Shown piece by piece: positions 26,180-34,592 of a stretch of 64,000 nucleotides of DNA. Made by a program: the position numbers and the translations under genes. How positions within the stretch are numbered: position 1 is the first letter of the stretch; each line of letters opens with the position of its first letter. The notes under the pieces are model-generated. The model worked only from the letters and a program-made list of their open reading frames with translations, was not told the DNA's origin and made no database searches. The DNA is from Bradyrhizobium diazoefficiens (GTDB lineage Bacteria > Pseudomonadota > Alphaproteobacteria > Rhizobiales > Xanthobacteraceae): positions 62,001 through 126,000 of the forward strand of contig NZ_JAFCJJ010000003.1 in NCBI RefSeq assembly GCF_018131015.1, given 5' to 3'.

Positions 26180-27010
26180 TCACGACCGTTCGACGAGCAG
26201 CATCCGAAGCCGTCTGCTTGCCAGGTCGATGATCGATACGGTGGCCAGGATCACGAAGAGAATGGCAACGGCTTCCCGATATTCGAACAGACTGAAGGCC
26301 GTGATCAGCTCGAGCCCGAGGCCGCCGGCGCCCACCATGCCCATGACGGAGGCGGCGCGGACATTGTGCTCCCACCGGTACAGCGTGAGGTCGACGAGAC
26401 GCGGCAGAACCTGAGGAACCAGACAGAAGCGTATGATCCCGGCGCGCGATACGCCCTGGCTTTCCAGCGCTGCCGCGGGAGCCTGATCGAGATGTTCGAG
26501 GTGCTCGGTGGCGAACTTGCCGAGCATGCCGACGGAATGGCAGGCGAGCGCCAGCAGTCCCGCCAAAGGGCCGAATCCGACAGCGGCGACGAAAATGATG
26601 CCGAAGACCAGTTCCGGGATCGAGCGGGCGATATTGAGCAACAGTTGCGCGGCGCCGGCGACCGGCTTGGGGAATCGGGTGGTTCGGGCCGCCAGCAGCG
26701 AGAGCGGAAACGCCGCAAGCCCGCTGATCAGGGTCGCGCCCACGCTCATCATCAGCGTCTCGAACAGCGGTTTGAGCCAGGCAGCGCCGCGCGCGAAGTC
26801 GGGTGGCGTCGCATCGGCAAGCAGCTGGATGATGGTGCGGCCCGCGTCCGCGTAGCGCCGCAGCTCGAGCCCTCCCGAAGCCGCGAGCGACACCAACAGC
26901 AACGCCGCGATCGCAATTCCCAGCAGTATCCGCAGGCGGTCGCGGCGACGGCACTCCGCCAGGACCTGCGTCAACTCCAGATCGGGCGCGCGCGCGGCGG
27001 CATTGCTCAA
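26180..27010 (-). CDS. PhnE-like ABC transporter permease
   Basis: A 276-residue permease of the phosphonate-type (PhnE) family with about six helices. The EAA-like loop reads ALESQGVSRAGIIRFCLVPQVLPR, and WEHNVRAASVMGMVGAGGLG is a PhnE signature. TTG at 27010 is taken as start: it follows GAGAGGGC at proper distance and overlaps the stop of the binding-protein gene by TTGA; a GTG at 27046 is an alternative. It is part of a PhnCDE-type importer. PhnE-like transporters move phosphonates, phosphite and related anions. With sulfur-type monooxygenases next door, an organosulfur or other organic anion is also possible. Confidence 0.85.
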   Translation of the reverse strand: MSNAAARAPDLELTQVLAECRRRDRLRILLGIAIAALLLVSLAASGGLELRRYADAGRTIIQLLADATPPDFARGAAWLKPLFETLMMSVGATLISGLAAFPLSLLAARTTRFPKPVAGAAQLLLNIARSIPELVFGIIFVAAVGFGPLAGLLALACHSVGMLGKFATEHLEHLDQAPAAALESQGVSRAGIIRFCLVPQVLPRLVDLTLYRWEHNVRAASVMGMVGAGGLGLELITAFSLFEYREAVAILFVILATVSIIDLASRRLRMLLVERS

Positions 27011-27870
27011 TGGGTTGCCCTCTCGCTGCGGAGTTCGTCGACCCACGCGCGCACCGGCTTCATGTCCGTATCGCGCGACGGAATGAAACGCTCGGCCTTG
27101 AAGATACCGAGTACGGCGGGATCGTCGACCGCGTAAAACGCCTCCGCGACCCTTTGCCTGAAGGCCGGATCAAGTCCGGCGCGGAATGTCCACGCATATT
27201 CCGGGATCGGACGCGTCGCCATCAAGACTCGTACCCTGGCAGGGTCGATTTTCCCATCCGACAGCAGCCGATCGTAGACAGGGCGGCTGATACCGCCTGC
27301 GGCCGCCTTCCTGTTGGCAACGGCAAGCGCCACGGCGTCATGCGCGCCGAGATAGTGCGCCTTGTAATCGTGGCCTTCGCGCAGCCCGGCCGCCAGCAGT
27401 TCATAGCGCGGTACCCACGAGCCGGATGTCGAGGCGGGGTCGCCGAAGGCGATATTCGTCCCCTCGAGATCCTTCAGGGTCTTGGCGGTGCTGTCGGCCG
27501 GTACGATGATCGCCGCCTCGAACAATGCGCCAACCTTGGCGTGGCTCGGCGTTGCAAAGGTCACGAGCTCGACCTTCTCGCTCTGCAGCACATAGGTGAC
27601 CGGGCCGAGATAGGCGATATCGATCCGGCCGAAGCGCAACGCCTCGCCGGTCGCGGCATAATTGGTGCCGACCTGCAACTCGACAGGCATGCCAAGTCTG
27701 CTCTCGAGCTGTCGGCGCAGGGGCTCGAACAGACGCATCACCGTGAGGGACGACTCACCCGGCAGGAGACCTATCTTCAACCGCTTCGGAACGGCATCGT
27801 CGGCGCGCGCGCCGAGCGTGGCGATCGCAACGAGCAATGGGACGAGCAGCAGCCGAAGCAAGCGAGCCAT
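27007..27870 (-). CDS. PhnD-like ABC substrate-binding protein
   Basis: A 287-residue periplasmic binding protein with a signal peptide (LLRLLLVPLLVAIATLGARA). The PhnD family blocks KIGLLPGESSLTVMRLFEPL, FGRIDIAYLGPVTYVL (about 78-93), IAFGDPASTSGSWVPRYELL (about 139-158) and GGISRPVYDRL are all present. The Ser/Thr-rich STSGSWVP loop forms the oxyanion pocket in known relatives. It overlaps phnE by 4 bases and follows phnC by 14. The ligand is probably an anionic organophosphorus or organosulfur compound; identity not determinable from sequence. Confidence 0.88.
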   Translation of the reverse strand: MARLLRLLLVPLLVAIATLGARADDAVPKRLKIGLLPGESSLTVMRLFEPLRRQLESRLGMPVELQVGTNYAATGEALRFGRIDIAYLGPVTYVLQSEKVELVTFATPSHAKVGALFEAAIIVPADSTAKTLKDLEGTNIAFGDPASTSGSWVPRYELLAAGLREGHDYKAHYLGAHDAVALAVANRKAAAGGISRPVYDRLLSDGKIDPARVRVLMATRPIPEYAWTFRAGLDPAFRQRVAEAFYAVDDPAVLGIFKAERFIPSRDTDMKPVRAWVDELRSERATH

Positions 27871-27883
27871 AATGGTCTCCCTT

Positions 27884-28642
27884 TCAGATTGCGCGTGCCA
27901 GCACCGGACGTGGCAATGACGGGAAGATGTTGCTGAGTGAGCTCGTGAGGAATTCCGAAGTCGGGCCGCAGAACAGAACCTGGCCGTCGGACAGCCCGAC
28001 GATCCAGTCCGACATTTCGAGGGCGAGGTCGATCTGATGCAGCACCAGGATGGCGGTGGCGCCGAGCCGGGTCACGTTGTCCCGGATCAACTGGCACAGT
28101 GTGCGGGTCAGGATCGGATCAAGCGAGCTGAACGGCTCGTCGGCGACCAGAAGCTCCGGTTCGCGCACCAGGGCGCGGGCGATGCCGACGCGCTGACGCT
28201 GGCCGCCGCTGAGGCGGGCGACGCGCTGATGTGCGAAGGGTAGCATCTCGACCTCGCGCAACGCTGCGGCCGCCGCCATCCGGAACTCGAACGGCCATGG
28301 CGTCGGGTCCCAGGGCGAGCGCAGATGCGCAAGGCCAAGCTGCACGTTCTCGATCGCGGTCAACCGGTCGATCAGCGCGTGGTCCTGGAACACCGCTGCA
28401 GTCTTGTGCCGGTGCGCCGCGAGTGCCCGCGGTTCGTCGAGCGTGCCGTGCTTGGTGATGATGTGTCCGGCAGTCACGGGCAGAAGACCTAGCAGGGCCT
28501 TGATGAAGGTCGTCTTGCCGGCGCCCGAGCGGCCCAGCACGGCGCACACGCAGCGTCGTGGAATCGACACCGAAATGCCTCGCAGGATGTCGGTATCGCC
28601 GCGGCGCACCGTGACTCTGTCAAATCCAACGGCAAGACTCAT
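27884..28642 (-). CDS. PhnC-like ABC transporter ATPase
   Basis: A 252-residue ABC ATPase. Walker A GRSGAGKTT (residues 37-45), the signature LSGGQRQRVGIARALV and Walker B LLVADEPFSSLDP are intact, as is the switch His in LVLHQIDLAL. Length and sequence fit PhnC. It powers import through the PhnE-like permease with the PhnD-like binding protein, all three in the order C-D-E along the operon. The ATG overlaps the stop of the LLM monooxygenase gene by ATGA, linking transport with oxidation. Confidence 0.9.
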   Translation of the reverse strand: MSLAVGFDRVTVRRGDTDILRGISVSIPRRCVCAVLGRSGAGKTTFIKALLGLLPVTAGHIITKHGTLDEPRALAAHRHKTAAVFQDHALIDRLTAIENVQLGLAHLRSPWDPTPWPFEFRMAAAAALREVEMLPFAHQRVARLSGGQRQRVGIARALVREPELLVADEPFSSLDPILTRTLCQLIRDNVTRLGATAILVLHQIDLALEMSDWIVGLSDGQVLFCGPTSEFLTSSLSNIFPSLPRPVLARAI

Positions 28643-29766
28643 ACGCTGCGCCTCATGCCGACCGAAGGGATGCTGCAGGGGACCGGGCTTGCAATTTCCA
28701 GGTGCTTTTCCAGGCGACGGACGCGCGGCAGGATCTCCTGCCCGAAGAATTCCATCGACTGTGCCTTCGGCCAGCCGGACAGGATGAACTGGCTCGCGCC
28801 GGCATGTTCGAAATCGATCAATGCAGCCGCGATCTCATCGGCGCTTCCGACGAGCGCGACGGCAGGCGCGCCATGCGACGGTACCAGGCCGGTCCACAGC
28901 GCGGGGGTCAGCCATTCCACTCTTGCGGCGTCGTCGTGCATGGCCTTGAACGAAACTGAATCACTGCGCGCGATGAAGTTTCCTTCGAGGCTCCGGTCCG
29001 GCACCGTCCGGTCGGCGCTGTCGCGCAACGCGTGGGCCATCTCCAGCGCCTCGCTGCGCTTCCTGGCGCCGATGATCGCAAGTCGCAGTCCAAGCGTTTT
29101 GCCGGCTGCCAGAACCGGACGTGCGGCTGCCTCGAGCGTCGCCGGCGCCTCAGGCAGGCGCATCCAGCAATCGCCGTGAGCCATGGCCAGGTCGCGCGCC
29201 GGTGCGGAGCCGCCGGCGATCAGAAGTTCCGGCCGATGGCGCCGTTGCGATTCGAACGTCGAGCCAAGCTCGCCGTTCTCGACTCTATAGTAGCGGCCAT
29301 TGTAATTGACCCGCTTGTCGTGCCGCCAGAACGCTTCGCAGACCTCGAGAAATTCGGCGGTGCGCTGGTAACGCTCGCCGTGATCCAGGAAGTCGCCGTA
29401 ATAGCGCTGCTCGGCCGGCGAGTACCCGGCAACGACGTTGAGGATGACGCGTCCGCCGGACAGCGCCGAGAGGGTGTTGATCTGCTGGACAAACACCGCG
29501 GGCGATTGCAGGCCGGAGCGGCACGCGACGATGAATTCGATCGAACGGGTCTTGAGCCCGAGCGCGCTCGCCAGCACGATCGGATCCGGCTTGGTCGCTC
29601 CGATGTCGATCAACAGGCCGGCGAAACCGAGGTCCTCGGCCTGACGGCAGAAGGCGATTTGCGACGCCAGATCGGGACGCGCCGTCTCCGGCCGCAACGC
29701 CATCGCGGCGCGCGATGCGGTGCCGGTTTCTCCGCTTTGCAGCATTCGCCAATGGACTCTCAGCAA
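28639..29766 (-). CDS. LLM-class flavin monooxygenase (SsuD-like)
   Basis: A 375-residue TIM-barrel monooxygenase of the luciferase-like family. RVHWRMLQSGE at the N-terminus, FIVACRSGLQSPAVFVQQINTLSALSGGRVILNVVAGYSP-type sequence around residues 75-112, and QRYYGDFLDHGERYQR are hallmarks of alkanesulfonate monooxygenases, which cleave C-S bonds with reduced FMN and oxygen. Start is TTG at 29766, overlapping the end of the next LLM gene. No NADH:FMN reductase gene lies in the cluster, so reduced flavin must come from elsewhere. It is about 40% similar by eye to its neighbour, so the two are paralogues with probably different substrates. Confidence 0.86.
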   Translation of the reverse strand: MLRVHWRMLQSGETGTASRAAMALRPETARPDLASQIAFCRQAEDLGFAGLLIDIGATKPDPIVLASALGLKTRSIEFIVACRSGLQSPAVFVQQINTLSALSGGRVILNVVAGYSPAEQRYYGDFLDHGERYQRTAEFLEVCEAFWRHDKRVNYNGRYYRVENGELGSTFESQRRHRPELLIAGGSAPARDLAMAHGDCWMRLPEAPATLEAAARPVLAAGKTLGLRLAIIGARKRSEALEMAHALRDSADRTVPDRSLEGNFIARSDSVSFKAMHDDAARVEWLTPALWTGLVPSHGAPAVALVGSADEIAAALIDFEHAGASQFILSGWPKAQSMEFFGQEILPRVRRLEKHLEIASPVPCSIPSVGMRRSV

Positions 29767-30863
29767 GGCTCCATCTCCATTTCCCGCTCGCGGACCCGAG
29801 GCGCCAGCTCGCTGCCGAAACGCTCCATCTCATCGAGGTCCGGCCAGCCGAGGAACAGGAATTCGCGGATCCCCAGCCGCCCGTAATCGACCAGCGTGTC
29901 CGCGATCTCGTCATAGGAGCCGAGCAGGGCGGTGGCCGAAGGCCCGAGGAATGGAACCGCACCGGTCCAGAGGCACGGAGCCAGCCATTCGCATTCCAGC
30001 GCCCGATCGAATGTGGTGGCGAAGGCGGTCGAGCTCGAGCTGGCGCGGAACGAGCGATGGACCGCCTTCGCGGTGGCGGCGGTCCGCTTCAGCAGCGCGT
30101 CGGCCGCAGCCAGCGCAGACTCGCGGGTCTGCCGCGCGATGAGCCCGACGATCAGGCCGGCACGTCCGCCTCTCGCGCGCAACGGGGCAAGGCGGGCCGC
30201 CAGTTGCTCGTCCGGGGCCGGTGTGGTGAGCAGACAGGCGTCGTGCCTGGCGGCGAGCTGCACCGCCTGCGGCGATGCGCCGCCGACATAGAGCTCCGGC
30301 GCGCTGCGTCCTGGGCTGCGGAACGGCGTGTTGAGCACGGCGCCCTCGATACGAAAGTACGGCCCGCTATGGGTCACGGGGCCGCGTCCGGCCCACAACG
30401 CGCGGCAGATGCCGATGAGCTCGTCGCTGCGGGCGTAGCGTTCGGTTTGTTGGAGGAAGTCGCCGTAATAGCGCTGCTCGCTTTCGCTGTGGCCGTTGAC
30501 GAAATTCAGGGCGACGCGGCCGCCGATGAGCAGCGCCAGCGTATTGATCTGCTGCACGAGTGCGGTCGGCGAGCACAGTCCCGAGCGGACGGCGACCAGA
30601 AACTTGATCCGTTTGGTTATCATGCCCAGTGCGGTGGCGAGCACGACCGCGTCGGGACGGTGGGCGCCGAACGCCGTCAGCAGGTATTCGATGCCGGCGC
30701 GCTCGGCGGTTCGGCAGAACTCAACATGCGCCTCGACGTCGGGTATGCCCGACACCTCGGCCCTGGCCTTGGTCGCGCGCGAGGGATCGCCGGCGGCGGA
30801 CATGCTCCAGTGGAAGCGCAACCGCGCTTTTTCATGCGCGGGCCGACCGGAAGAACGAGACAT
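29760..30863 (-). CDS. LLM-class flavin monooxygenase (SsuD-like), paralogue
   Basis: A 367-residue LLM monooxygenase parallel in structure to the gene downstream: RLRFHWSMSAAGD, FLVAVRSGLCSPTALVQQIN, VALNFVNGHSESEQRYYGDFL. A GAGGAAA ribosome site precedes ATG 30863; an upstream in-frame ATG at 30875 also exists. Its start lies inside the 3' end of the acyl-CoA dehydrogenase-like gene (32-base overlap). Likely needs FMNH2 supplied by a separate reductase. The substrate is unknown. Family members act on alkanesulfonates, sulfones or nitrilotriacetate-like compounds. Confidence 0.86.
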   Translation of the reverse strand: MSRSSGRPAHEKARLRFHWSMSAAGDPSRATKARAEVSGIPDVEAHVEFCRTAERAGIEYLLTAFGAHRPDAVVLATALGMITKRIKFLVAVRSGLCSPTALVQQINTLALLIGGRVALNFVNGHSESEQRYYGDFLQQTERYARSDELIGICRALWAGRGPVTHSGPYFRIEGAVLNTPFRSPGRSAPELYVGGASPQAVQLAARHDACLLTTPAPDEQLAARLAPLRARGGRAGLIVGLIARQTRESALAAADALLKRTAATAKAVHRSFRASSSSTAFATTFDRALECEWLAPCLWTGAVPFLGPSATALLGSYDEIADTLVDYGRLGIREFLFLGWPDLDEMERFGSELAPRVREREMEMEPC

Positions 30864-32088
30864 CTGTTTCCTCACCGAGCACGCTACGCCCGATTGTCGC
30901 CAGCACCTGGTCGTCGCTGTCGTGGCGGAAGTAGAATCCGAGGTCGCGATAGATGCGCTCGACCGGGCTCGGCCGGATCAGGCTGCGGGCCCCGCAGGCG
31001 CGCATGCAGTGTCCGACGACATCCTCGGCCAGATGTTCCACGGCGTAGCGGACGCGAGCGGCCGCCAGCTGCGCCGCCTCGTCCTCGCCGCCGGTCCACA
31101 GCCGCGCGACGCGATAGAGCCACAGATGCGCCGCCTCGATCGCGATCGCCATGTGGCCGGCATGATGCTGCACGTAAGGATCGGCGCGCCGGTCCGGTGC
31201 CGAGAGCACGGTCAACGCATAGTCGTACGCGGCTTCCGCGGCGCCGAGGAAGCTCGCGGCGTATTGCGGCGTGAAGCGCGTCTGCCATTTTCCGGCGAAG
31301 AAAGCGCCGCCGGGGCCCAGCTGGTTGTCGTCGGGAATATAGAGATGGTCGAAATGGGCAAGGTGGCTCGCGGTCGCGCGCATGCCGACCGGATCCCACC
31401 AGCGTGCATCGAACTGCACGCGAGGATTGGGCAGGTCGCACACCAGCATCAGCAGTTCGTCGGCATTGCCGGTTCCATGGCGGGCGGCGCCTGGACCTGC
31501 AGTGCTGACCAGCAGGATGGCGTGGTTCACACCGCCGCCGCCGGTCGTGAACACCTTGGTGCCGTTGACGACGTAGCCGCCGTCGACACGCTCGACCGTC
31601 GTGCCGAAGCGCGCCGCCTGGCCCGGGACGCGCGTCTGCGGCTCACCGCTCCAGCACGACCAGACTTCGCCGGCGCCGAGCACGCCGCCGAACCAGCGCT
31701 GCTTCTGCGCGTCGGTGCCCACCCCGTCGATCAGCGTCATGGCGTTGCCGTGGCCCTCCCAACAGCGCGCCAGTGACAGATCGGCCTTCGCCAACTCCTT
31801 CGTCATCATCCACAGTGCGAAGGGATCGCTGCTGTGCGGCTGAAATCCGAGGCCGCCCCAGCCCTTCGGAATGGCGGCCCCGAGCAGCCCGGCTTCGTGC
31901 AGGTCCACGAAGTCGTCGGCTGGAAATTCGGCGGTGCGATCGAATTCGGCGGCGCGCGGCGCGAAGCGGCCCGCGGCCAGGGCGGCCGCGCGCGCGATGA
32001 TGGCACGATGTGCCGGGTCGAGGTCGAAGCCGAGCAGGGGATCGGTCGACCGGAACGGCTCTTCTGGAAGCTTGAAGGTCGAATGCAT
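30832..32088 (-). CDS. Acyl-CoA dehydrogenase-fold flavoprotein (SfnB/DszC-like)
   Basis: A 418-residue acyl-CoA-dehydrogenase-fold protein. Blocks such as GLLGAAIPKGWGGLGFQ, WEGHGNAMTLIDGVGTDAQKQRWF, GYVVNGTKVFTTGGGGVNHAILL and FYFRHDSDDQVLATIGR are characteristic of the SfnB/DszC branch, whose members are flavin-dependent monooxygenases or oxidases rather than beta-oxidation enzymes. The usual catalytic Glu of true dehydrogenases is not evident. ATG 32088 follows GAGGGG; the longer frame lacks support. Pairing with two SsuD-like enzymes resembles organosulfur oxidation gene sets, though the function in this cluster may be on a different molecule. Confidence 0.82.
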   Translation of the reverse strand: MHSTFKLPEEPFRSTDPLLGFDLDPAHRAIIARAAALAAGRFAPRAAEFDRTAEFPADDFVDLHEAGLLGAAIPKGWGGLGFQPHSSDPFALWMMTKELAKADLSLARCWEGHGNAMTLIDGVGTDAQKQRWFGGVLGAGEVWSCWSGEPQTRVPGQAARFGTTVERVDGGYVVNGTKVFTTGGGGVNHAILLVSTAGPGAARHGTGNADELLMLVCDLPNPRVQFDARWWDPVGMRATASHLAHFDHLYIPDDNQLGPGGAFFAGKWQTRFTPQYAASFLGAAEAAYDYALTVLSAPDRRADPYVQHHAGHMAIAIEAAHLWLYRVARLWTGGEDEAAQLAAARVRYAVEHLAEDVVGHCMRACGARSLIRPSPVERIYRDLGFYFRHDSDDQVLATIGRSVLGEETDVSFFRSARA

Positions 32089-32098
32089 GGCAAGCCCC

Positions 32099-32947
32099 TC
32101 ACTTCCGATAGTAGAACTCGCGGTGAAAATAACTGGATCGCCCGTCGCCGGCGTCGAATTGGTTGAACGTTGCCACGACAAGCACGCCCTGCTTGATGTT
32201 TGCCTGCAGTGTAATGTCGCGGTCGCTGGCCCGGAATCGCGCACTGAACGCCTTGGCCAGGCGCGAGCCCGACCCCAGTGCGAACAGGTCCGCCTGCGTC
32301 GATCCCCATTCGACCGGCTCCGGCCTCTGTGCGCCCCAGAGACGAACCGTGGCGCCGTTGTGCCCGTTGCCCTCGATGTGCAGGCGGGTGATGGCATGGG
32401 AATCCGGATTGGTGTTCCACCAGTCGCCGAACATCTCCGAGCCTTCGAAGGGCAGGGCGGATGTTGCGGCTGTGGACCGGTCGGGATCGTCGCCGCCCAC
32501 GCGTCCATCGGTCGCGCGCCAGGTTGTCACGGCGGGCGCCGTCGAGCGGTCGCCCCTGCGGTAGAATTCGCGCGCGAAATAGTCGTAGCCGCCCTGACCG
32601 ACACGATTGAAGCTCGCGACGACCAGAAGGCCGAGATTGACATTGCCCTGCAATTCGACCTGATGCGCGCCGAAATCATATCGTCCGGTGAATGACATTG
32701 CGGTTCGTGCGCCTGGGTCGGCGCCGCAGATCAGATCGGCCCGAGATGTTCCCCAGGCGCGTAGCCCATCTTGCGCGGTGCTTACCGCACGCACCTCGAC
32801 GGCACCGGAATCGATGTCAATCGTGAATTCCTGGACGCCGTTGCTATGCGCGTTGGTGTTGATCCAGCGGCCGGCCATGGCTGCGGGGTCGAGCCCTGGG
32901 CGATCTATCCTGACCGTAGCTGGGCCTCTGTCCTGAAACACCGCCAT
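32099..32947 (-). CDS. Protein with two tandem lipocalin-like repeats
   Basis: A 282-residue protein made of two homologous halves of about 120 residues. Half one runs AGRWINTNAHSNGVQEF to YDYFAREFYRR; half two runs FGDWWNTNPDSHAITRL to SSYFHREFYYRK. Both contain a WGTS/STQADL segment, an alternating-strand core and NLGLLVVASFN or KQGVLVVATFN. The strand-rich pattern suggests two small beta-barrels that could bind a hydrophobic or aromatic ligand. No signal peptide is seen. It starts 25 bases after the AroDE-type gene. Family not recognised beyond the repeat; ligand-binding function is an inference. Confidence 0.65.
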   Translation of the reverse strand: MAVFQDRGPATVRIDRPGLDPAAMAGRWINTNAHSNGVQEFTIDIDSGAVEVRAVSTAQDGLRAWGTSRADLICGADPGARTAMSFTGRYDFGAHQVELQGNVNLGLLVVASFNRVGQGGYDYFAREFYRRGDRSTAPAVTTWRATDGRVGGDDPDRSTAATSALPFEGSEMFGDWWNTNPDSHAITRLHIEGNGHNGATVRLWGAQRPEPVEWGSTQADLFALGSGSRLAKAFSARFRASDRDITLQANIKQGVLVVATFNQFDAGDGRSSYFHREFYYRK

Positions 32948-32971
32948 GGCCTAAATCCTCTTTCCAAAAAT

Positions 32972-34486
32972 TCAATCCGGACCAACGGCGGCTAACTCGC
33001 CATATCCTTGAGCTTTATGCGTGAAATGAAACCGATAGCTGCGGTCGAACTCGCGCTCCCGCATCTCGTCGAATTCGGCCATGCGTTCGTATTGGTGGCG
33101 GACCTGGTGATCCAGAATCTCCAGGCCGTCGATCACGGTGAGACCACGGTCCCGCGCTGCCGTGACCAGCGGCGTCACACCGGGGCCATAGACGAGGTCG
33201 ATCACGATCGAATTCGGGGCGAGCTCGCGCGGGTCCATCGGTGAGTGGACGCCGTCGGCGCCGACCGGCGTCGCGTTGACGAGAATGCTGTACGCCGCGG
33301 GGCGCAGCGCCTCGAGAGGCGTGAAGCGCACCGAAAGCTTGCTGGCGCAGATGCGGCCGGCGCGGGGGGTGCGGTTGGCCAGCGTTACAGAGGCCCCGGC
33401 GTCGCGCAGGGCGGCGGCGATCGCACGACCGGCCCCGCCACAGCCGATCACGACTGCCGGGACACCGCGGAGTGGCACTCCGCGGGCGGCAAGTGCGTCG
33501 AGAACGCCCTGGGGATCGGTGGTTTCCGCGCGCCAGCCGACGGCGCGGCGAAGCAGGAGATTGGCCGAGCCGGCCGTCTCGGCGGGTGCGCTGCGCGACT
33601 GTGCCAGGGCCAGCGCCGTCTCCTTGAATGGCGCGACCACCGTGAGCCCGCGCAGGTCGAGGTTCAGATGGGCGAGTTCCGCATCGATCGCCGGATCGTC
33701 GCACAATTCGGCGGGCTCGGTCGCAGGAATGGGAACGAACATCGCCGCGCGTCCGCTGCGACGGTATTTCTCATTGTGCAACCGCGGCGAGAGCGAACGC
33801 AGCGCCGAGCAACCGACGATCGCGTAAAGCGCCGTGACAGGCGAGGGGGCAAGCAGATCATAATCGTCGATCAGGGCCGTGATCCGGCCGGGATCGGACT
33901 CGATCGGAGTTTCAGCCGCGTCGACAAATACCGCCGGAGCACCAAAGCTTGGCGCGATCACGCGCGTCCAGAAACCGGCCGGGCTCGTATCATACGCGAC
34001 GACGTCGTCGCGGGCGAGGCCCTTGAGCAAGTGCAGCGGCGCGAAGGTCTCGGCAAAGCGCCGCGCACGGGGAGCGAGCACGTAGAGTGCTGCGGGAACC
34101 TGCTCCATGGCTGCAAGCCGTCGCGCGAGCGTTGCGGCGTCGCAGGCCGCGCCTTGCCAGGAGATCAGGCGGCGGGAAGGTTCGATGGCACTGAGCAGGT
34201 GCGGAACGAGATCGCTGTCGGCATCAAGCTCGACAAGATCGAACTGCCGGGCGCTCTCGAGCAACCGTTGATGACGCGCGCCGTCCGATCCGGCGTCGCC
34301 ACGACGGCGCAGATTGCAGATCAACGGAAGCCGGCAATGTTTCCGAATATGTCGGGGATCGGCGTCGTCATCGGCGTCTGCGCACAGCCGCACCGCGGCA
34401 ACGCCTTCCGGCAGGCCCTCAGTTGCGGCGACCATTGAAGCGTCTGCTGCGCTCAACGACACGATCAGGCCGGTCAGTCCCGACAT
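32972..34486 (-). CDS. AroD-AroE fusion with degenerate dehydratase half
   Basis: A 504-residue fusion. The C-terminal half (about 225-504) is a shikimate dehydrogenase: LRSLSPRLHN substrate motif, catalytic Lys in VVAPFKETAL, NADP-binding GCGGAGRAIAAAL and NATPVGADG. The N-terminal half follows type I 3-dehydroquinate dehydratase (PLICNLRRRGDAG, FDLVELDAD), but the catalytic His and Schiff-base Lys regions read SWQGAACD and ALYVLAPRA, so that activity is probably lost. It is the first gene of the minus-strand operon and starts at ATG 34486. Fusions of this type work in the shikimate pathway. Here it may act on a shikimate-like intermediate of the cluster. Confidence 0.78.
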   Translation of the reverse strand: MSGLTGLIVSLSAADASMVAATEGLPEGVAAVRLCADADDDADPRHIRKHCRLPLICNLRRRGDAGSDGARHQRLLESARQFDLVELDADSDLVPHLLSAIEPSRRLISWQGAACDAATLARRLAAMEQVPAALYVLAPRARRFAETFAPLHLLKGLARDDVVAYDTSPAGFWTRVIAPSFGAPAVFVDAAETPIESDPGRITALIDDYDLLAPSPVTALYAIVGCSALRSLSPRLHNEKYRRSGRAAMFVPIPATEPAELCDDPAIDAELAHLNLDLRGLTVVAPFKETALALAQSRSAPAETAGSANLLLRRAVGWRAETTDPQGVLDALAARGVPLRGVPAVVIGCGGAGRAIAAALRDAGASVTLANRTPRAGRICASKLSVRFTPLEALRPAAYSILVNATPVGADGVHSPMDPRELAPNSIVIDLVYGPGVTPLVTAARDRGLTVIDGLEILDHQVRHQYERMAEFDEMREREFDRSYRFHFTHKAQGYGELAAVGPD

Positions 34487-34592
34487 GAACCCGCTCACAA
34501 CTGAAGAGAGAAAAATCTTGTCAGCGGAGTATACACAATCTAAGGTATAGCACAATCTCAAACAGATTGACGGCAGAGCGCGCGAGGTTTCG
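34487..34592. promoter_or_regulatory. Divergent promoter region with direct repeats
   Basis: An AT-rich 106-base gap between the divergent AroDE-type gene and the SCO/multicopper-oxidase genes. It holds a direct repeat, CACAATCT at 34534-34541 and 34551-34558, each preceded by GTATA. The repeat unit with its flank is about 13 bases at a 17-base spacing, suitable for a dimeric regulator. No unambiguous -35/-10 pair was found. This is the only plausible control point for both long operons. Confidence 0.5.
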
